Below are positions 9,025 to 17,524 of a stretch of DNA of 64,000 bases, piece by piece. The stretch spans positions 1-64,000 of the forward strand of contig NZ_CP170633.1 of the NCBI RefSeq assembly GCF_042932805.1, written 5' to 3'. This DNA is from Ascidiaceihabitans sp029251465 (GTDB lineage Bacteria; Pseudomonadota; Alphaproteobacteria; Rhodobacterales; Rhodobacteraceae). The position numbers and the translations under genes are program-made. The notes under the pieces are model-generated. The model was not told the DNA's origin. It searched no databases and was given only the letters and a program-made list of their open reading frames with translations. Numbering within the stretch: the first letter of the stretch is position 1; each line of letters begins with the position of its first letter.

Positions 9025-9651
9025 ATGAGCCTTAGAATTGGTGACACAGCCCCTGATTTCCAAGCAGAAACGACAACAGGATCAATTCAATTTCATGATT
9101 GGATCGGGGATGACTGGGCGTTCTTTTTCAGCCACCCTGCGGATTTCACTCCTGTCTGCACAACCGAAATGGGGCGGACTGCGCAGCTGGCAGAACAGTT
9201 CGTGACGCGCCACGTAAAACCCATTGGTCTGTCCACTGATACTGTCGTCGAGCACGTGAAATGGATCGAGGATGTCAATGACACGCAAAACACTATTTTG
9301 CGTTTTCCCATCATCGCTGATGCTGATCTTGGCATCGCCAAACTGTACGACATGATCCACCCAAACGAGAGCGCGACAGCTGCTGTGCGCTCTGTATTCA
9401 TCATCGATCCCAATAAAAAGATCCGCCTGACCATGACATATCCCATGAATGTCGGGCGAAATTTTGATGAAATCCTGCGCGTGATCGACGCGCTTCAGAC
9501 TGGCGACAAATTCAACGTGGCCACACCTGCAGATTGGGTGCCAGGCCAGCAGGTCATCATCCCGCCGTCCGTAACAGATACAAAAGCCGCGATGTCATTC
9601 CCGCATGGCTACAAAACCATCCGCCCCTATCTGCGGACCGCAAAGCTGTAA
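9025..9651 (+). CDS. 1-Cys peroxiredoxin (Prx6 family)
   Basis: Cytosolic thiol peroxidase of 208 residues that reduces hydrogen peroxide, organic peroxides or peroxynitrite. The catalytic motif HPADFTPVCTTEMGR sits near residues 38-52 with the single peroxidatic cysteine, and the extended C-terminal arm ending in HGYKTIRPYLR is typical of Prx6-type enzymes. The start at ATG 9025 gives MSLRIGDTAPDFQAET, the family N-terminus; a longer in-frame start at 8971 would overlap promoter sequence. Placed next to an NsrR-like repressor and followed by a bd oxidase, it is likely part of an NO/peroxynitrite defence operon. Confidence 0.92.
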   Translation: MSLRIGDTAPDFQAETTTGSIQFHDWIGDDWAFFFSHPADFTPVCTTEMGRTAQLAEQFVTRHVKPIGLSTDTVVEHVKWIEDVNDTQNTILRFPIIADADLGIAKLYDMIHPNESATAAVRSVFIIDPNKKIRLTMTYPMNVGRNFDEILRVIDALQTGDKFNVATPADWVPGQQVIIPPSVTDTKAAMSFPHGYKTIRPYLRTAKL

Positions 9652-9708
9652 CCAAGGCGCTTCCTGTTGCGCCAAAAACAACGACCACTCCACAAAAGAG
9701 GCAACAAG

Positions 9709-11118
9709 ATGTTCGACAGTCTGACCGCAGAAATGCTGGCGCGTATACAGTTTGCATTCACCATTTCGTTCCACATTGTTTTCCCCGCTCTCTCAATTGG
9801 ATTGGCCAGTTACTTGGCGGTACTGAACGGACTCTGGCTGCGTACGCGCCAAGAAACCTATCTGACCTTGTTCAATTATTGGAAGAAAATCTTTGCCGTG
9901 GCCTTTGGGATGGGCGTCGTTTCGGGCATCGTGATGTCCTACCAATTTGGCACAAACTGGTCAGTGTTTGCGGATAAAACCGGTCCGATTTTGGGGCCAC
10001 TGATGGCCTACGAAGTGCTATCGGCCTTCTTTCTCGAAGCTGGATTTCTGGGGATCATGCTGTTCGGGCGCGAACGTGTTGGCGACAAATTGCACATGTT
10101 TGCCACAGCGATGGTTGCCTTTGGCACCTTGATGTCAGCCACTTGGATTTTGTCCGTCAACTCGTGGATGCAGACGCCAGTGGGCTATGGCATCAACGAA
10201 CTGGGGCAATTTGTGCCACAAGACTGGTGGCAAATCGTATTCAATCCATCCTTCCCCTACCGGTTGGCCCACATGGTTTTGGCCGCCTACCTTACGACTG
10301 CATTGTTGGTTGGCGGTGTGGCAGGTTTGCATTTGTTGCGGGACCAAAAAGATGCGCCTGCACGGCGGATGTATTCCATGGCGATGTGGATGATTGTGAT
10401 CGTCGCGCCTTTGCAAATTTTTGCCGGCGACCTGCACGGCCTCAACACTTTGGAACACCAGCCGATCAAAATCATGGCGATGGAAGGACACTATGACAGC
10501 CACCCCGATGGGGCACCGCTGATCCTGTTTGGCATTCCCAATGCAGACCAAAAACGGATCGATTACGCAGTCGAAATTCCCAAACTGTCCAGCCTGATCC
10601 TCAAGCATCATCTGGACGCGCCGATGGACGGGCTTGATACTATTCCCGATGCTGATGAACCCCCTGTCGCCGTCGTATTCTGGAGTTTCCGCATCATGGT
10701 CGGCCTTGGCTTTGCGATGCTGGGGCTTGGCGCCTGGAGCCTGTGGCGGCGCGTGCGTGGGCGACTGTATGACGGGCGCGGGTTGCACTGTGCGGCCATT
10801 TTCATGGGGCCGATGGGTTTTGTCGCCGTTCTGGCAGGCTGGATCACCACCGAAGTCGGCAGGCAACCCTTTACGGTGTATGGCCTGTTGCGGACCAGTG
10901 ACAGCCTTGCACCAGTCGCAGCACCCGCCGTTGCAGCATCGTTACTGGCATTTATCGTGGTCTATTTTTTCATCTTTGGCGCAGGCACGTTTTATCTGCT
11001 GCGCATGATGAACACACCCGCCGGAACACCGCATTTGGGTCTAAAGGACGGACCGATCCGAACTGCAGGGCTTGCGCCGATTTCCCAGTCCAATCCAGAC
11101 CCCATTCCCGATCACTAA
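9709..11118 (+). CDS. cydA: Cytochrome bd-type quinol oxidase subunit I (short-loop, CIO-like)
   Basis: Integral membrane subunit of 469 residues that oxidises quinol and carries the haem centres. Recognisable features are the N-terminal haem histidine in FAFTISFHIVFPAL (near residue 20), GLNTLEHQPIKIMAMEGHY (near 245-265), and GWITTEVGRQPF near 380. The quinol-binding loop is short, as in cyanide-insensitive oxidases rather than long-loop E. coli CydA. The start is ATG 9709, preceded by AGAGGCAACAAG. Such oxidases resist nitric oxide and cyanide, which fits control by the NsrR-like repressor. Confidence 0.94.
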   Translation: MFDSLTAEMLARIQFAFTISFHIVFPALSIGLASYLAVLNGLWLRTRQETYLTLFNYWKKIFAVAFGMGVVSGIVMSYQFGTNWSVFADKTGPILGPLMAYEVLSAFFLEAGFLGIMLFGRERVGDKLHMFATAMVAFGTLMSATWILSVNSWMQTPVGYGINELGQFVPQDWWQIVFNPSFPYRLAHMVLAAYLTTALLVGGVAGLHLLRDQKDAPARRMYSMAMWMIVIVAPLQIFAGDLHGLNTLEHQPIKIMAMEGHYDSHPDGAPLILFGIPNADQKRIDYAVEIPKLSSLILKHHLDAPMDGLDTIPDADEPPVAVVFWSFRIMVGLGFAMLGLGAWSLWRRVRGRLYDGRGLHCAAIFMGPMGFVAVLAGWITTEVGRQPFTVYGLLRTSDSLAPVAAPAVAASLLAFIVVYFFIFGAGTFYLLRMMNTPAGTPHLGLKDGPIRTAGLAPISQSNPDPIPDH

Positions 11119-11129
11119 GGAGCATCACG

Positions 11130-12131
11130 ATGTTTGAACTTTCTTTTATCTGGGCTGGGATCATCGCGTTTGCGGTTCTGATCTACGTGATCCTTGATGG
11201 CTTTGATCTGGGTGTTGGAATTCTATTTCCTGCTGCAAACAGTGAGCAGGATAAGGCGCGCATGATGAATTCTATCGCTCCGATCTGGGACGGAAATGAA
11301 ACGTGGTTGGTGATGGGCGGCGGCGGATTGTTTGCTGTTTTCCCGCTGGCCTACGCCGTCATTATGCCAGCACTTTACATGCCGATCATCTTGATGCTGT
11401 TGGCCTTGATCTTTCGCGGAGTCGCGTTTGAATATCGTTGGCGCACACAACGGTGGAAGCCAGTTTGGGACGTCGCATTTTTTGGCGGATCGCTTGTCGC
11501 CGCCTTTATGCAGGGCATTGCACTTGGCGCGTTGGTGCAAGGGATCAAGGTGGCGGACAGGGCCTATGCTGGTGGTTGGTGGGATTGGCTTAGTGTGTTT
11601 TCGGTGCTGACAGGGCTGGGTGTGGTCGTGGGTTATGCCCTTTTGGGGGCGACATGGATCATTTTGAAAACCGAAGGTCAATTGCAACGACAGATGCAAA
11701 TCTATGCGTGGTGGCTTGGCGCAGGAACGTTGCTGTTCATCGCAATTGTCAGCATCATGACCCCGTTTCAGGACCCTGAGTATTTCCAACGCTGGCTTAA
11801 CTTGCCCGGCAGCCTTCTGAGCGTTTTAATGCCCGGTGCCGTTATCGCTGCCGCATGGGCGTTGTTCACTGGCCTGAATGCCGGCAAAGACGCGCAACCG
11901 TTCCTTGCCGCGCTTTGCCTGTTTGTGCTGTGTTTCATCGGCATTGGCATCAGTTTTTACCCCAACATTGTGCCGCCTGGCCTGACGATAGCTGACGCTG
12001 CCGCCCCGGATTCCAGTCTGCGCTTTGCGCTGGTCGGAACCGTAGTTCTCGTGCCGCTGATCCTTGGCTACACCGCGTATGCCTACTGGGTATTTCGAGG
12101 CAAAGTTGACCCGGCTGAGGGGTATCACTGA
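11130..12131 (+). CDS. cydB: Cytochrome bd-type quinol oxidase subunit II
   Basis: Membrane subunit of 333 residues with about eight to nine hydrophobic segments and the family N-terminal signature YVILDGFDLGVGILFP near residues 20-35. It forms the structural heterodimer with subunit I. An AAGGAG ribosome site precedes the ATG, and the gap to the upstream gene is 11 bases. Its stop overlaps by one base the start of a 36-residue membrane peptide gene. Confidence 0.94.
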   Translation: MFELSFIWAGIIAFAVLIYVILDGFDLGVGILFPAANSEQDKARMMNSIAPIWDGNETWLVMGGGGLFAVFPLAYAVIMPALYMPIILMLLALIFRGVAFEYRWRTQRWKPVWDVAFFGGSLVAAFMQGIALGALVQGIKVADRAYAGGWWDWLSVFSVLTGLGVVVGYALLGATWIILKTEGQLQRQMQIYAWWLGAGTLLFIAIVSIMTPFQDPEYFQRWLNLPGSLLSVLMPGAVIAAAWALFTGLNAGKDAQPFLAALCLFVLCFIGIGISFYPNIVPPGLTIADAAAPDSSLRFALVGTVVLVPLILGYTAYAYWVFRGKVDPAEGYH

Positions 12132-12241
12132 TGCAGTCTACACTTTGGAAAAAGCTAGGCTGGTTTGTCGCTTTGTGGATTATGAGCGTCCTCGCCCTCG
12201 CAATTGTCGCCTATGCCATTCGATTGGCGATCGTCCCCTGA
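12131..12241 (+). CDS. DUF2474-type small membrane protein of the bd oxidase operon
   Basis: A 36-residue protein starting at the ATG that overlaps the subunit II stop codon (TGATG) and ending with TGA at 12241. It begins MQSTLWKKLGWFVALWIMSV and has one transmembrane helix (about residues 10-34). Small proteins of this size and layout (DUF2474, the counterpart of CydX in cyanide-insensitive oxidase operons) typically stabilise the oxidase. The call rests on position, translational coupling, length and the KKLGWFxALW pattern. Confidence 0.82.
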   Translation: MQSTLWKKLGWFVALWIMSVLALAIVAYAIRLAIVP

Positions 12242-12318
12242 CCGACGGTTTCTGTTCTTGGCCAAGTATAATCCGGATGCAGGGCCACCCAATTTCACCA
12301 CACCAAAGGAGCTTTCAA

Positions 12319-12759
12319 ATGCGTATTTCCACCTTCGTAACTGCGTCGGTCATCGCCTTTGCTCTGGCCTCTACTGCCCAGGCGAAGGACCCTAACAAGC
12401 TGATCACGATCCTCACTTCTTCCGAACCACAAACCCAATTGATGGCCATGGTCCTAACCCTAAATGCCATCAATGCCGGAGCTGAGGCCGAAATGTTACT
12501 GTGCGGTCCTGCAGGTGACATCGCGCTCAAAAATGCCCCTGCATCGGCTGTCACCGGACAACCACCTAGGGACGTCAGCCCCCAAGGTCTGATGCAAATG
12601 ATGATCGCGAAAAAGGTGCTAAAGGTTCAGGTCTGCGCCATTTATCTACCAGGAAAAGGGACCGACGCGTCAGTATTGATCGAGGGTGTTACCCCTGCAA
12701 AACCCGATGCAATGGGCGCTGCGATTGTCACCCCAGGAACATCTTTGATGAGCTTTTAG
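12319..12759 (+). CDS. Secreted DsrE/DsrF-like protein
   Basis: A 146-residue protein with a cleavable signal peptide (cut near TAQA before KDPNK, residue 22). The mature part looks like the DsrE fold: a Rossmann-like start LITILTSSEPQTQ, a cysteine at MLLCGPAG near residue 56 and another in VQVCAIYLPG near 110. The DsrE family includes sulfur carriers and periplasmic proteins of unknown role. The start at ATG 12319 has an AAAGGAG ribosome site. It lies 77 bases after the oxidase genes and may belong to the same stress regulon; the exact function is unknown. Confidence 0.72.
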   Translation: MRISTFVTASVIAFALASTAQAKDPNKLITILTSSEPQTQLMAMVLTLNAINAGAEAEMLLCGPAGDIALKNAPASAVTGQPPRDVSPQGLMQMMIAKKVLKVQVCAIYLPGKGTDASVLIEGVTPAKPDAMGAAIVTPGTSLMSF

Positions 12760-13049
12760 GACACTGACATTCGTTAAATGGTTTCGTGAACGGCGACCGT
12801 ACGATCAGTTCTTTGCCAAGGGGTCACGCTTGCCATATCGCTTTCATCGGCCGCTCCTTGTCGTGGAAGTCCAATGAATTTAGTGCGCAAGACGATCTTT
12901 TATGGCGCAAACGCGAAACCATCATCAAAGCACTTTTCCCTGTGTCTCTGCATCCGTCAGAGATTAGTGTCACTCGGCTTCATCAGGCGACCTCAGCGGA
13001 CACTCGAGAACGAAGCAAGACCCAGAATAGCAAGTGTTTGCATCATCGA
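12760..13049. other. Intergenic region, no gene seen
   Basis: About 290 bases between convergent genes. No reading frame here has a plausible start, ribosome site or recognisable content, and I see no clear hairpin with a T tract. Confidence 0.4.
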
Positions 13050-13973
13050 TTAGTCATTCAAGATGCAGTGTTGTGTGTTGGGGCATGCAAAGTATTCGCA
13101 ACACGCCTGGACGAAATCCAGAACAAGCCGCCTGGGCCGCGATTTGCTATAGCCGATGGCCAAAGTGAGCGGCGGGAGAGCGTCTGAAATTGGCCGTTCG
13201 ACAACTTGTGCGCCGCTGTAGGTTTCGGATGTCAGTGGACGCATGTTCAGGATGGCGAGGCCGCGTCCTGCCGCCACGAGGCTGCGCACCATCTCGGTTG
13301 AATTTGCGTAGGCTACGATGGGGGCCTGCCGCATCCCCGGCTCAAACAGCCCCTCGTAGTAGGATGCCGCCATAGGGCGGTTGAGAACAACCAATGGCTC
13401 GCAAGAAATCTGCGCCATCGAGATTGTAGCTTGCGGCGCGAGCGCATGGTTCGATGGCAACACGCAATAGGGCGGCGCTGCGATAAGCGTGTCATATGTG
13501 ACAGAGGGGCGGACATCCTGAGCGACGAACACGATGACGTCATAGGTGCCATCAATCAGCCCGTTCTGCGCCTGATCGTTATCACATTCTTCCAACTCAA
13601 ACACGACGTCCGATCCGTTTGGCACAAAGGTATCAAGGATTTGCGGTAAAAAGGCAGGCGCGATCGGGGCGTAATATCCGATCCTCAAGGTCCCGCTCAG
13701 TGATTGCTTCAGATCGGCCCCCTCGACAAGCATCGATCGGTATTCGTCCAGCAGGCGTTCGCATTTCTGGGCCACGTCGCGACCACTGGCATTTGCCTGA
13801 ATGCCGCGCGCCCGCTGTCGCGAAACAAGGGTCAGATCAAATTCTGCTTCAACCTGGTCAATGGCGGTAGAGATTGCAGATGCGGCGATATTTAACTCCG
13901 CCGCGGCCTTTGCGATATTGCCGTGCCGCAAAGCCGTCGTGAAATAGTTCATTGCTTTAAGGGTGAGTGCCAT
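13050..13973 (-). CDS. LysR-family transcriptional regulator
   Basis: A 307-residue regulator: an N-terminal helix-turn-helix (AAAELNIAASAISTAIDQVE, residues 22-41) and an effector-binding domain from about residue 90 (GTLRIGYYAPIAPAFLPQIL). It is transcribed away from the sterol-desaturase/PanB-like/flavoprotein operon with about 100 bases between the two starts, the standard layout for a LysR protein that regulates its divergent neighbour. The inducer is unknown. Confidence 0.9.
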   Translation of the reverse strand: MALTLKAMNYFTTALRHGNIAKAAAELNIAASAISTAIDQVEAEFDLTLVSRQRARGIQANASGRDVAQKCERLLDEYRSMLVEGADLKQSLSGTLRIGYYAPIAPAFLPQILDTFVPNGSDVVFELEECDNDQAQNGLIDGTYDVIVFVAQDVRPSVTYDTLIAAPPYCVLPSNHALAPQATISMAQISCEPLVVLNRPMAASYYEGLFEPGMRQAPIVAYANSTEMVRSLVAAGRGLAILNMRPLTSETYSGAQVVERPISDALPPLTLAIGYSKSRPRRLVLDFVQACCEYFACPNTQHCILND

Positions 13974-14074
13974 AAAAACCTCTGATTTTCAGAACAAGTT
14001 TATCGTTTAATACTATTTTTCAGATTAGGCAAAGCATGTCAGGGTTGCAGGTGATACAAAATGCGAGGTTCACC

Positions 14075-15061
14075 ATGTCTGACGCCCCCCTCAAAGGTTG
14101 GAACCACACACCGGACGTTCCGTTGCAGGTTTCGCCGCTCTTTAGTTGGCCCCCACGCCCGATGGCATTTTTGGCCTGGGTCTGGAATTCGTGGTTTTTT
14201 ATCACTGAGCGACTGATCATCGTCGCGATTGCCTGCATTTCGTTCTACGGGTTCCAACCACCATTGGCGGAAACGCAAACGCTTGCGATTGGTTGGATCG
14301 CAGAGATGTTCATCCGCAATGTGGTGTTGATGACCCTCGTGGCAGGGGGACTGCATCTGTACTTCTATACCTTCACCAAGCAAGGGCAGGCGCTGAAATA
14401 TGACCCGCGTCCGCTGATGAAAAACGGGCGGCAATTCACGCTGGGTGGGCAGATCCGCGACAATATGTTTTGGACGATAACCAGCGGCGTGACCGTTTGG
14501 ACAGCCTACGAAGTGCTGATGTTCTGGGCCATGGCCAACGGATATGCGCCAATGCTGACATGGGCTGCGAACCCCATCTGGTTTATCGCCCTGTTTCTAC
14601 TGATCCCCGTCTGGGAGAGCTTTTATTTCTACTGGATCCACCGGCTCCTGCACATTCCGTTCTTCTACAAACACGTGCACGCGCTGCACCACCGCAACAT
14701 CAACGTCGGGCCTTGGTCGGGCATGGCGATGCACCCGGTGGAACACTTGATCTTCCTTGGGTCCGTGCTGATCCACTTTGTCGTGGCCGCACACCCGATC
14801 CACATTCTGTTTCACCTGCAATATTACGCCCTGACCGCCGCCACGACGCACACCGGGTTCGAAGGCATGCTCGTCAAGGACAAGAACCGCCTAAAGCTGG
14901 GCACGTTCCACCACCAGATGCACCACCGCTATTTCGAGTGTAACTACGGATCGCTAGAGCTACCGTGGGACAAATGGTTCGGATCGTTCCACGATGGCAC
15001 TGTGCACTCTGATGCCAAAATTCGCGAACGGCGCAAAAAACTCACGAACGGAGCCAAGTAA
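14075..15061 (+). CDS. Sterol desaturase / fatty acid hydroxylase superfamily protein
   Basis: Integral membrane non-haem diiron oxygenase of 328 residues. The histidine clusters that bind the two irons are visible: HRLLH near residue 190, HVHALHH near 200-206 and HHQMHH near 280, with several hydrophobic helices before them. Members hydroxylate or desaturate sterols, fatty acids, carotenoids and related lipids with O2 and an electron donor. The start at ATG 14075 has GAGG six bases upstream; an in-frame ATG at 14036 is possible but lacks a ribosome site. It is directly followed by the PanB-like gene and then a ferredoxin-reductase-type gene that could supply electrons. Confidence 0.88.
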   Translation: MSDAPLKGWNHTPDVPLQVSPLFSWPPRPMAFLAWVWNSWFFITERLIIVAIACISFYGFQPPLAETQTLAIGWIAEMFIRNVVLMTLVAGGLHLYFYTFTKQGQALKYDPRPLMKNGRQFTLGGQIRDNMFWTITSGVTVWTAYEVLMFWAMANGYAPMLTWAANPIWFIALFLLIPVWESFYFYWIHRLLHIPFFYKHVHALHHRNINVGPWSGMAMHPVEHLIFLGSVLIHFVVAAHPIHILFHLQYYALTAATTHTGFEGMLVKDKNRLKLGTFHHQMHHRYFECNYGSLELPWDKWFGSFHDGTVHSDAKIRERRKKLTNGAK

Positions 15062-15844
15062 ATGGGCGGTATGACGATCAAAGACTTGCGCGAGGCCAAA
15101 GGCAAACGCACCATCACTTATGTGCAGGTCGCATCCGAGGAGGAGGCAATTGCCGCCTCTGTCGCAGGCATGGATATGATCGGGACCGCCTTTGTGCCCG
15201 AACGTGCGCACTGGGCCAGCGCGGTGCCCGATACGCATTTCCAATACGGTTTGCCGTGGGGCAAACACGCGTCCGACATAGAGGCTCTGCGCGATGCCAT
15301 GAACGCAATGATGGCAGGCGCGCAATCCGTCTATTGCGGCTATAGCCCGCGCATCGTTGAGGCTTTGGCCCGTGAAGGCGTCCCGGTGATCTGCCATGTC
15401 GGGCTCGTGCCGCCCAAGGCCACGTGGACTGGCGGGTTCAAGGCCGTCGGTAAAACCACGGAACAGGCCCAGATGGTTTGGCAACAGGTGCAAGAGTTCG
15501 AGGCGGCGGGTGCTTTTGCCGTCGAGATGGAGGTCGTTGCAGCGCAATTGGCCACCGAAATTACCGAACGCACGTCCATGCTGACGATTTCGCTGGGCTC
15601 CGGTGGTGGATGCGATGCCCAATATCTTTTTTCTGCGGATTTGTTGGGGGAAAACCGTGGCCACATTCCACGCCACGCGAAAACCTACCGTAACTTTGCC
15701 GCCGAGCGCGACAAAATGCAGGCAGATCGCATTGCTGCATATGGCGAATATATCGCCGACGTGCGCGACGGGACGTTCCCAGACGTGGCACAAAGTGTCG
15801 CGATGAACGCCGATCTTACCGCTGTATTTGTCGACAAATCGTGA
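15062..15844 (+). CDS. PanB-like (ketopantoate hydroxymethyltransferase-like) protein with altered active site
   Basis: A 260-residue TIM-barrel protein whose whole length follows PanB: VPVICHVGLVPP, the GK(T) turn after GGFKAVGKTT, EAAGAFAVEMEVV and LATEITERTSMLTISLGSG. However, segments that carry the metal ligands and catalytic base in true PanB differ: the GDSLG site reads GTAFV, the DMPF site reads GLPW, and the VKLEGG lysine segment reads SVYCGYS. The late glutamate (EMEVV) remains. It is therefore unlikely to make ketopantoate and probably does another reaction. The ATG directly abuts the upstream stop, and its own stop overlaps the next GTG start. Confidence 0.75.
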   Translation: MGGMTIKDLREAKGKRTITYVQVASEEEAIAASVAGMDMIGTAFVPERAHWASAVPDTHFQYGLPWGKHASDIEALRDAMNAMMAGAQSVYCGYSPRIVEALAREGVPVICHVGLVPPKATWTGGFKAVGKTTEQAQMVWQQVQEFEAAGAFAVEMEVVAAQLATEITERTSMLTISLGSGGGCDAQYLFSADLLGENRGHIPRHAKTYRNFAAERDKMQADRIAAYGEYIADVRDGTFPDVAQSVAMNADLTAVFVDKS

Positions 15845-17109
15845 CTGATCCGGTTGATTCCACCCTTTCGACGGTCGTCATCGGGGCGGGACAGGCCGGA
15901 TTTGAAGTTTGCGCCAAACTGCGCGAGCTTGGGATGACAGGTCCGATCACTTTGATCGGTTCAGAACAGCACGCGCCCTATCAACGCCCGCCGCTATCCA
16001 AGGCGTATCTACTTGGTAAAATGGAACTTGCGCGACTGTTTTTGCGTCCGTTACCGTTTTATGACGACATGGATATCACGCTAAAGCTGGGGTGTGATTG
16101 TGTTGCAATTGATCGCGAGGCCAAGACGGTCGTTTTAGGTGATGGAACGCGTGTTGGTTATGACAGATTGGTGCTGGCGACCGGGGCTTCGCCAATCCAG
16201 CTGCCCGATGCCATCGGGGGCGGTTTGGGTCGGGTGCATTGCATGCGCTCGCTTGCCGACGCCGATGCGTTGGCTACGAGATTTGTACCGGGCCAGCATG
16301 CATTGATCATCGGAGGCGGATACATCGGGCTTGAAGCTGCCGCCGTTGGCGCGGCGCTGGGCATGAAAGTCACGCTGGTCGAAGCATCGACGCGCATTTT
16401 AAAACGGGTCGCCGCAACAGAAACTGCCCGCTATTTTCGCGACCTTCACAAAAGCCACGGCGTCGACATCCGCGAGGGGGTGACAGTTATGCGGTTGACC
16501 GGCGACACGTCGGTGACGGGTGCTGAACTGTCCGATGGCAGCGTTCTGGACGTTGACGTGGTTGTCGTCGGTATCGGCGTGCGCCCCAATATCGACTTGG
16601 CAAAGGCGGCAGGACTTGAGATCGAGAACGGCATCAAGGTCGACGCGGCTTGCATCACCAGTGATCCCGCAATTTTGGCGGTCGGTGATTGCGCCTCTTT
16701 CCCGCACGCGGGCGGGCGCATACGTTTGGAAAGCGTGGGAAACGCTATAGATCAGGCGCGCGCGGCGGCGGAAGCGATCACCGGCGCGCAAACGCAGTAT
16801 ACTGTAAAACCGTGGTTCTGGTCGGACCAGTACGACGTGAAGTTACAAATTGTTGGCCTGTCGCAAGGGTATGACCGTGTCGTGGCGCGAGCGTGCGACG
16901 ATGGGAGGGCATCATATTGGTATTATGCCGCGGATCAGTTAATTGCCGTCGACGCGATGAATGACCCGCGCGCGTATATGGTGGCTAAACGATTGATTGA
17001 TAATGGGAAAAGCGTTGATCCCAACCTGGTATCAGACCCCAATGTTGATGTGCGGTCTTTGCTGCAAAGGGTGCGAATGGACGGTTTTCACGCCGCTTTG
17101 CTTCATTAA
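15841..17109 (+). CDS. FAD-dependent oxidoreductase, ferredoxin/rubredoxin reductase type
   Basis: Flavoprotein of 422 residues: FAD-binding VVIGAGQAGFEVCAK near residue 11, NAD-binding IIGGGYIGLEAAA near 156, and the second FAD motif AVGDCASFPH near 280, followed by the dimer domain typical of putidaredoxin-reductase-like enzymes. It moves electrons from NAD(P)H to a ferredoxin or rubredoxin. The GTG start at 15841 overlaps the PanB-like stop codon by four bases (GTGA), so the two are translationally coupled. No ferredoxin gene lies nearby; it could serve the diiron enzyme two genes upstream. Confidence 0.9.
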   Translation: MTDPVDSTLSTVVIGAGQAGFEVCAKLRELGMTGPITLIGSEQHAPYQRPPLSKAYLLGKMELARLFLRPLPFYDDMDITLKLGCDCVAIDREAKTVVLGDGTRVGYDRLVLATGASPIQLPDAIGGGLGRVHCMRSLADADALATRFVPGQHALIIGGGYIGLEAAAVGAALGMKVTLVEASTRILKRVAATETARYFRDLHKSHGVDIREGVTVMRLTGDTSVTGAELSDGSVLDVDVVVVGIGVRPNIDLAKAAGLEIENGIKVDAACITSDPAILAVGDCASFPHAGGRIRLESVGNAIDQARAAAEAITGAQTQYTVKPWFWSDQYDVKLQIVGLSQGYDRVVARACDDGRASYWYYAADQLIAVDAMNDPRAYMVAKRLIDNGKSVDPNLVSDPNVDVRSLLQRVRMDGFHAALLH

Positions 17110-17202
17110 GCAAGTCTGTGCCAGTGCCAAAAAAACGAGGGTATTGGAGCGAACTTTATCACAGCAATTTGTCACATCTGACTGACGATGACGGGAAAAG
17201 TA

Positions 17203-17524
17203 ATGAAAGTAGTTTTGAGCGCGTTTGTATTTTCAGGTCTTGTGTCTGGTGCTCTTGCCGGTGACACGAATTGCGGAAGCGTCGGCAATCAGAACTCCAT
17301 GACTCTGTGCGCTGGGCAGGACCATGACGCTGCGGATGGTGCAACGCAAGTGGATTGCTTATCGGGATGCTCAGTGCGCATTTGCCAGCGCCGGGACGCA
17401 AGGGGGCAGTGTGCACCCATACGTTCTCTTGACTTGTCTTGCTGAACTAACCCGCATGCAGACCCGGATGCTAAAGCGCCAGTTAGAATGTGTTGAAGGT
17501 GACCTATCTTGCGGCGGTCAATGA
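17203..17524 (+). pseudogene. Broken DUF1311 / LprI-like secreted protein gene
   Basis: Two pieces of one gene in different frames. The first, from ATG 17203, encodes a signal peptide and the start of a cysteine-bearing domain (ending near NSMTLCAGQDHDAAD, about 17335). The second, in the +1 frame to 17524, encodes QRKWIAYRDAQCAFASA and a C-terminal Cys-rich part, which match the conserved core of DUF1311 proteins. Some forty residues usually found between the two parts are missing, so an internal deletion that also shifted the frame is the likely cause. Confidence 0.65.
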
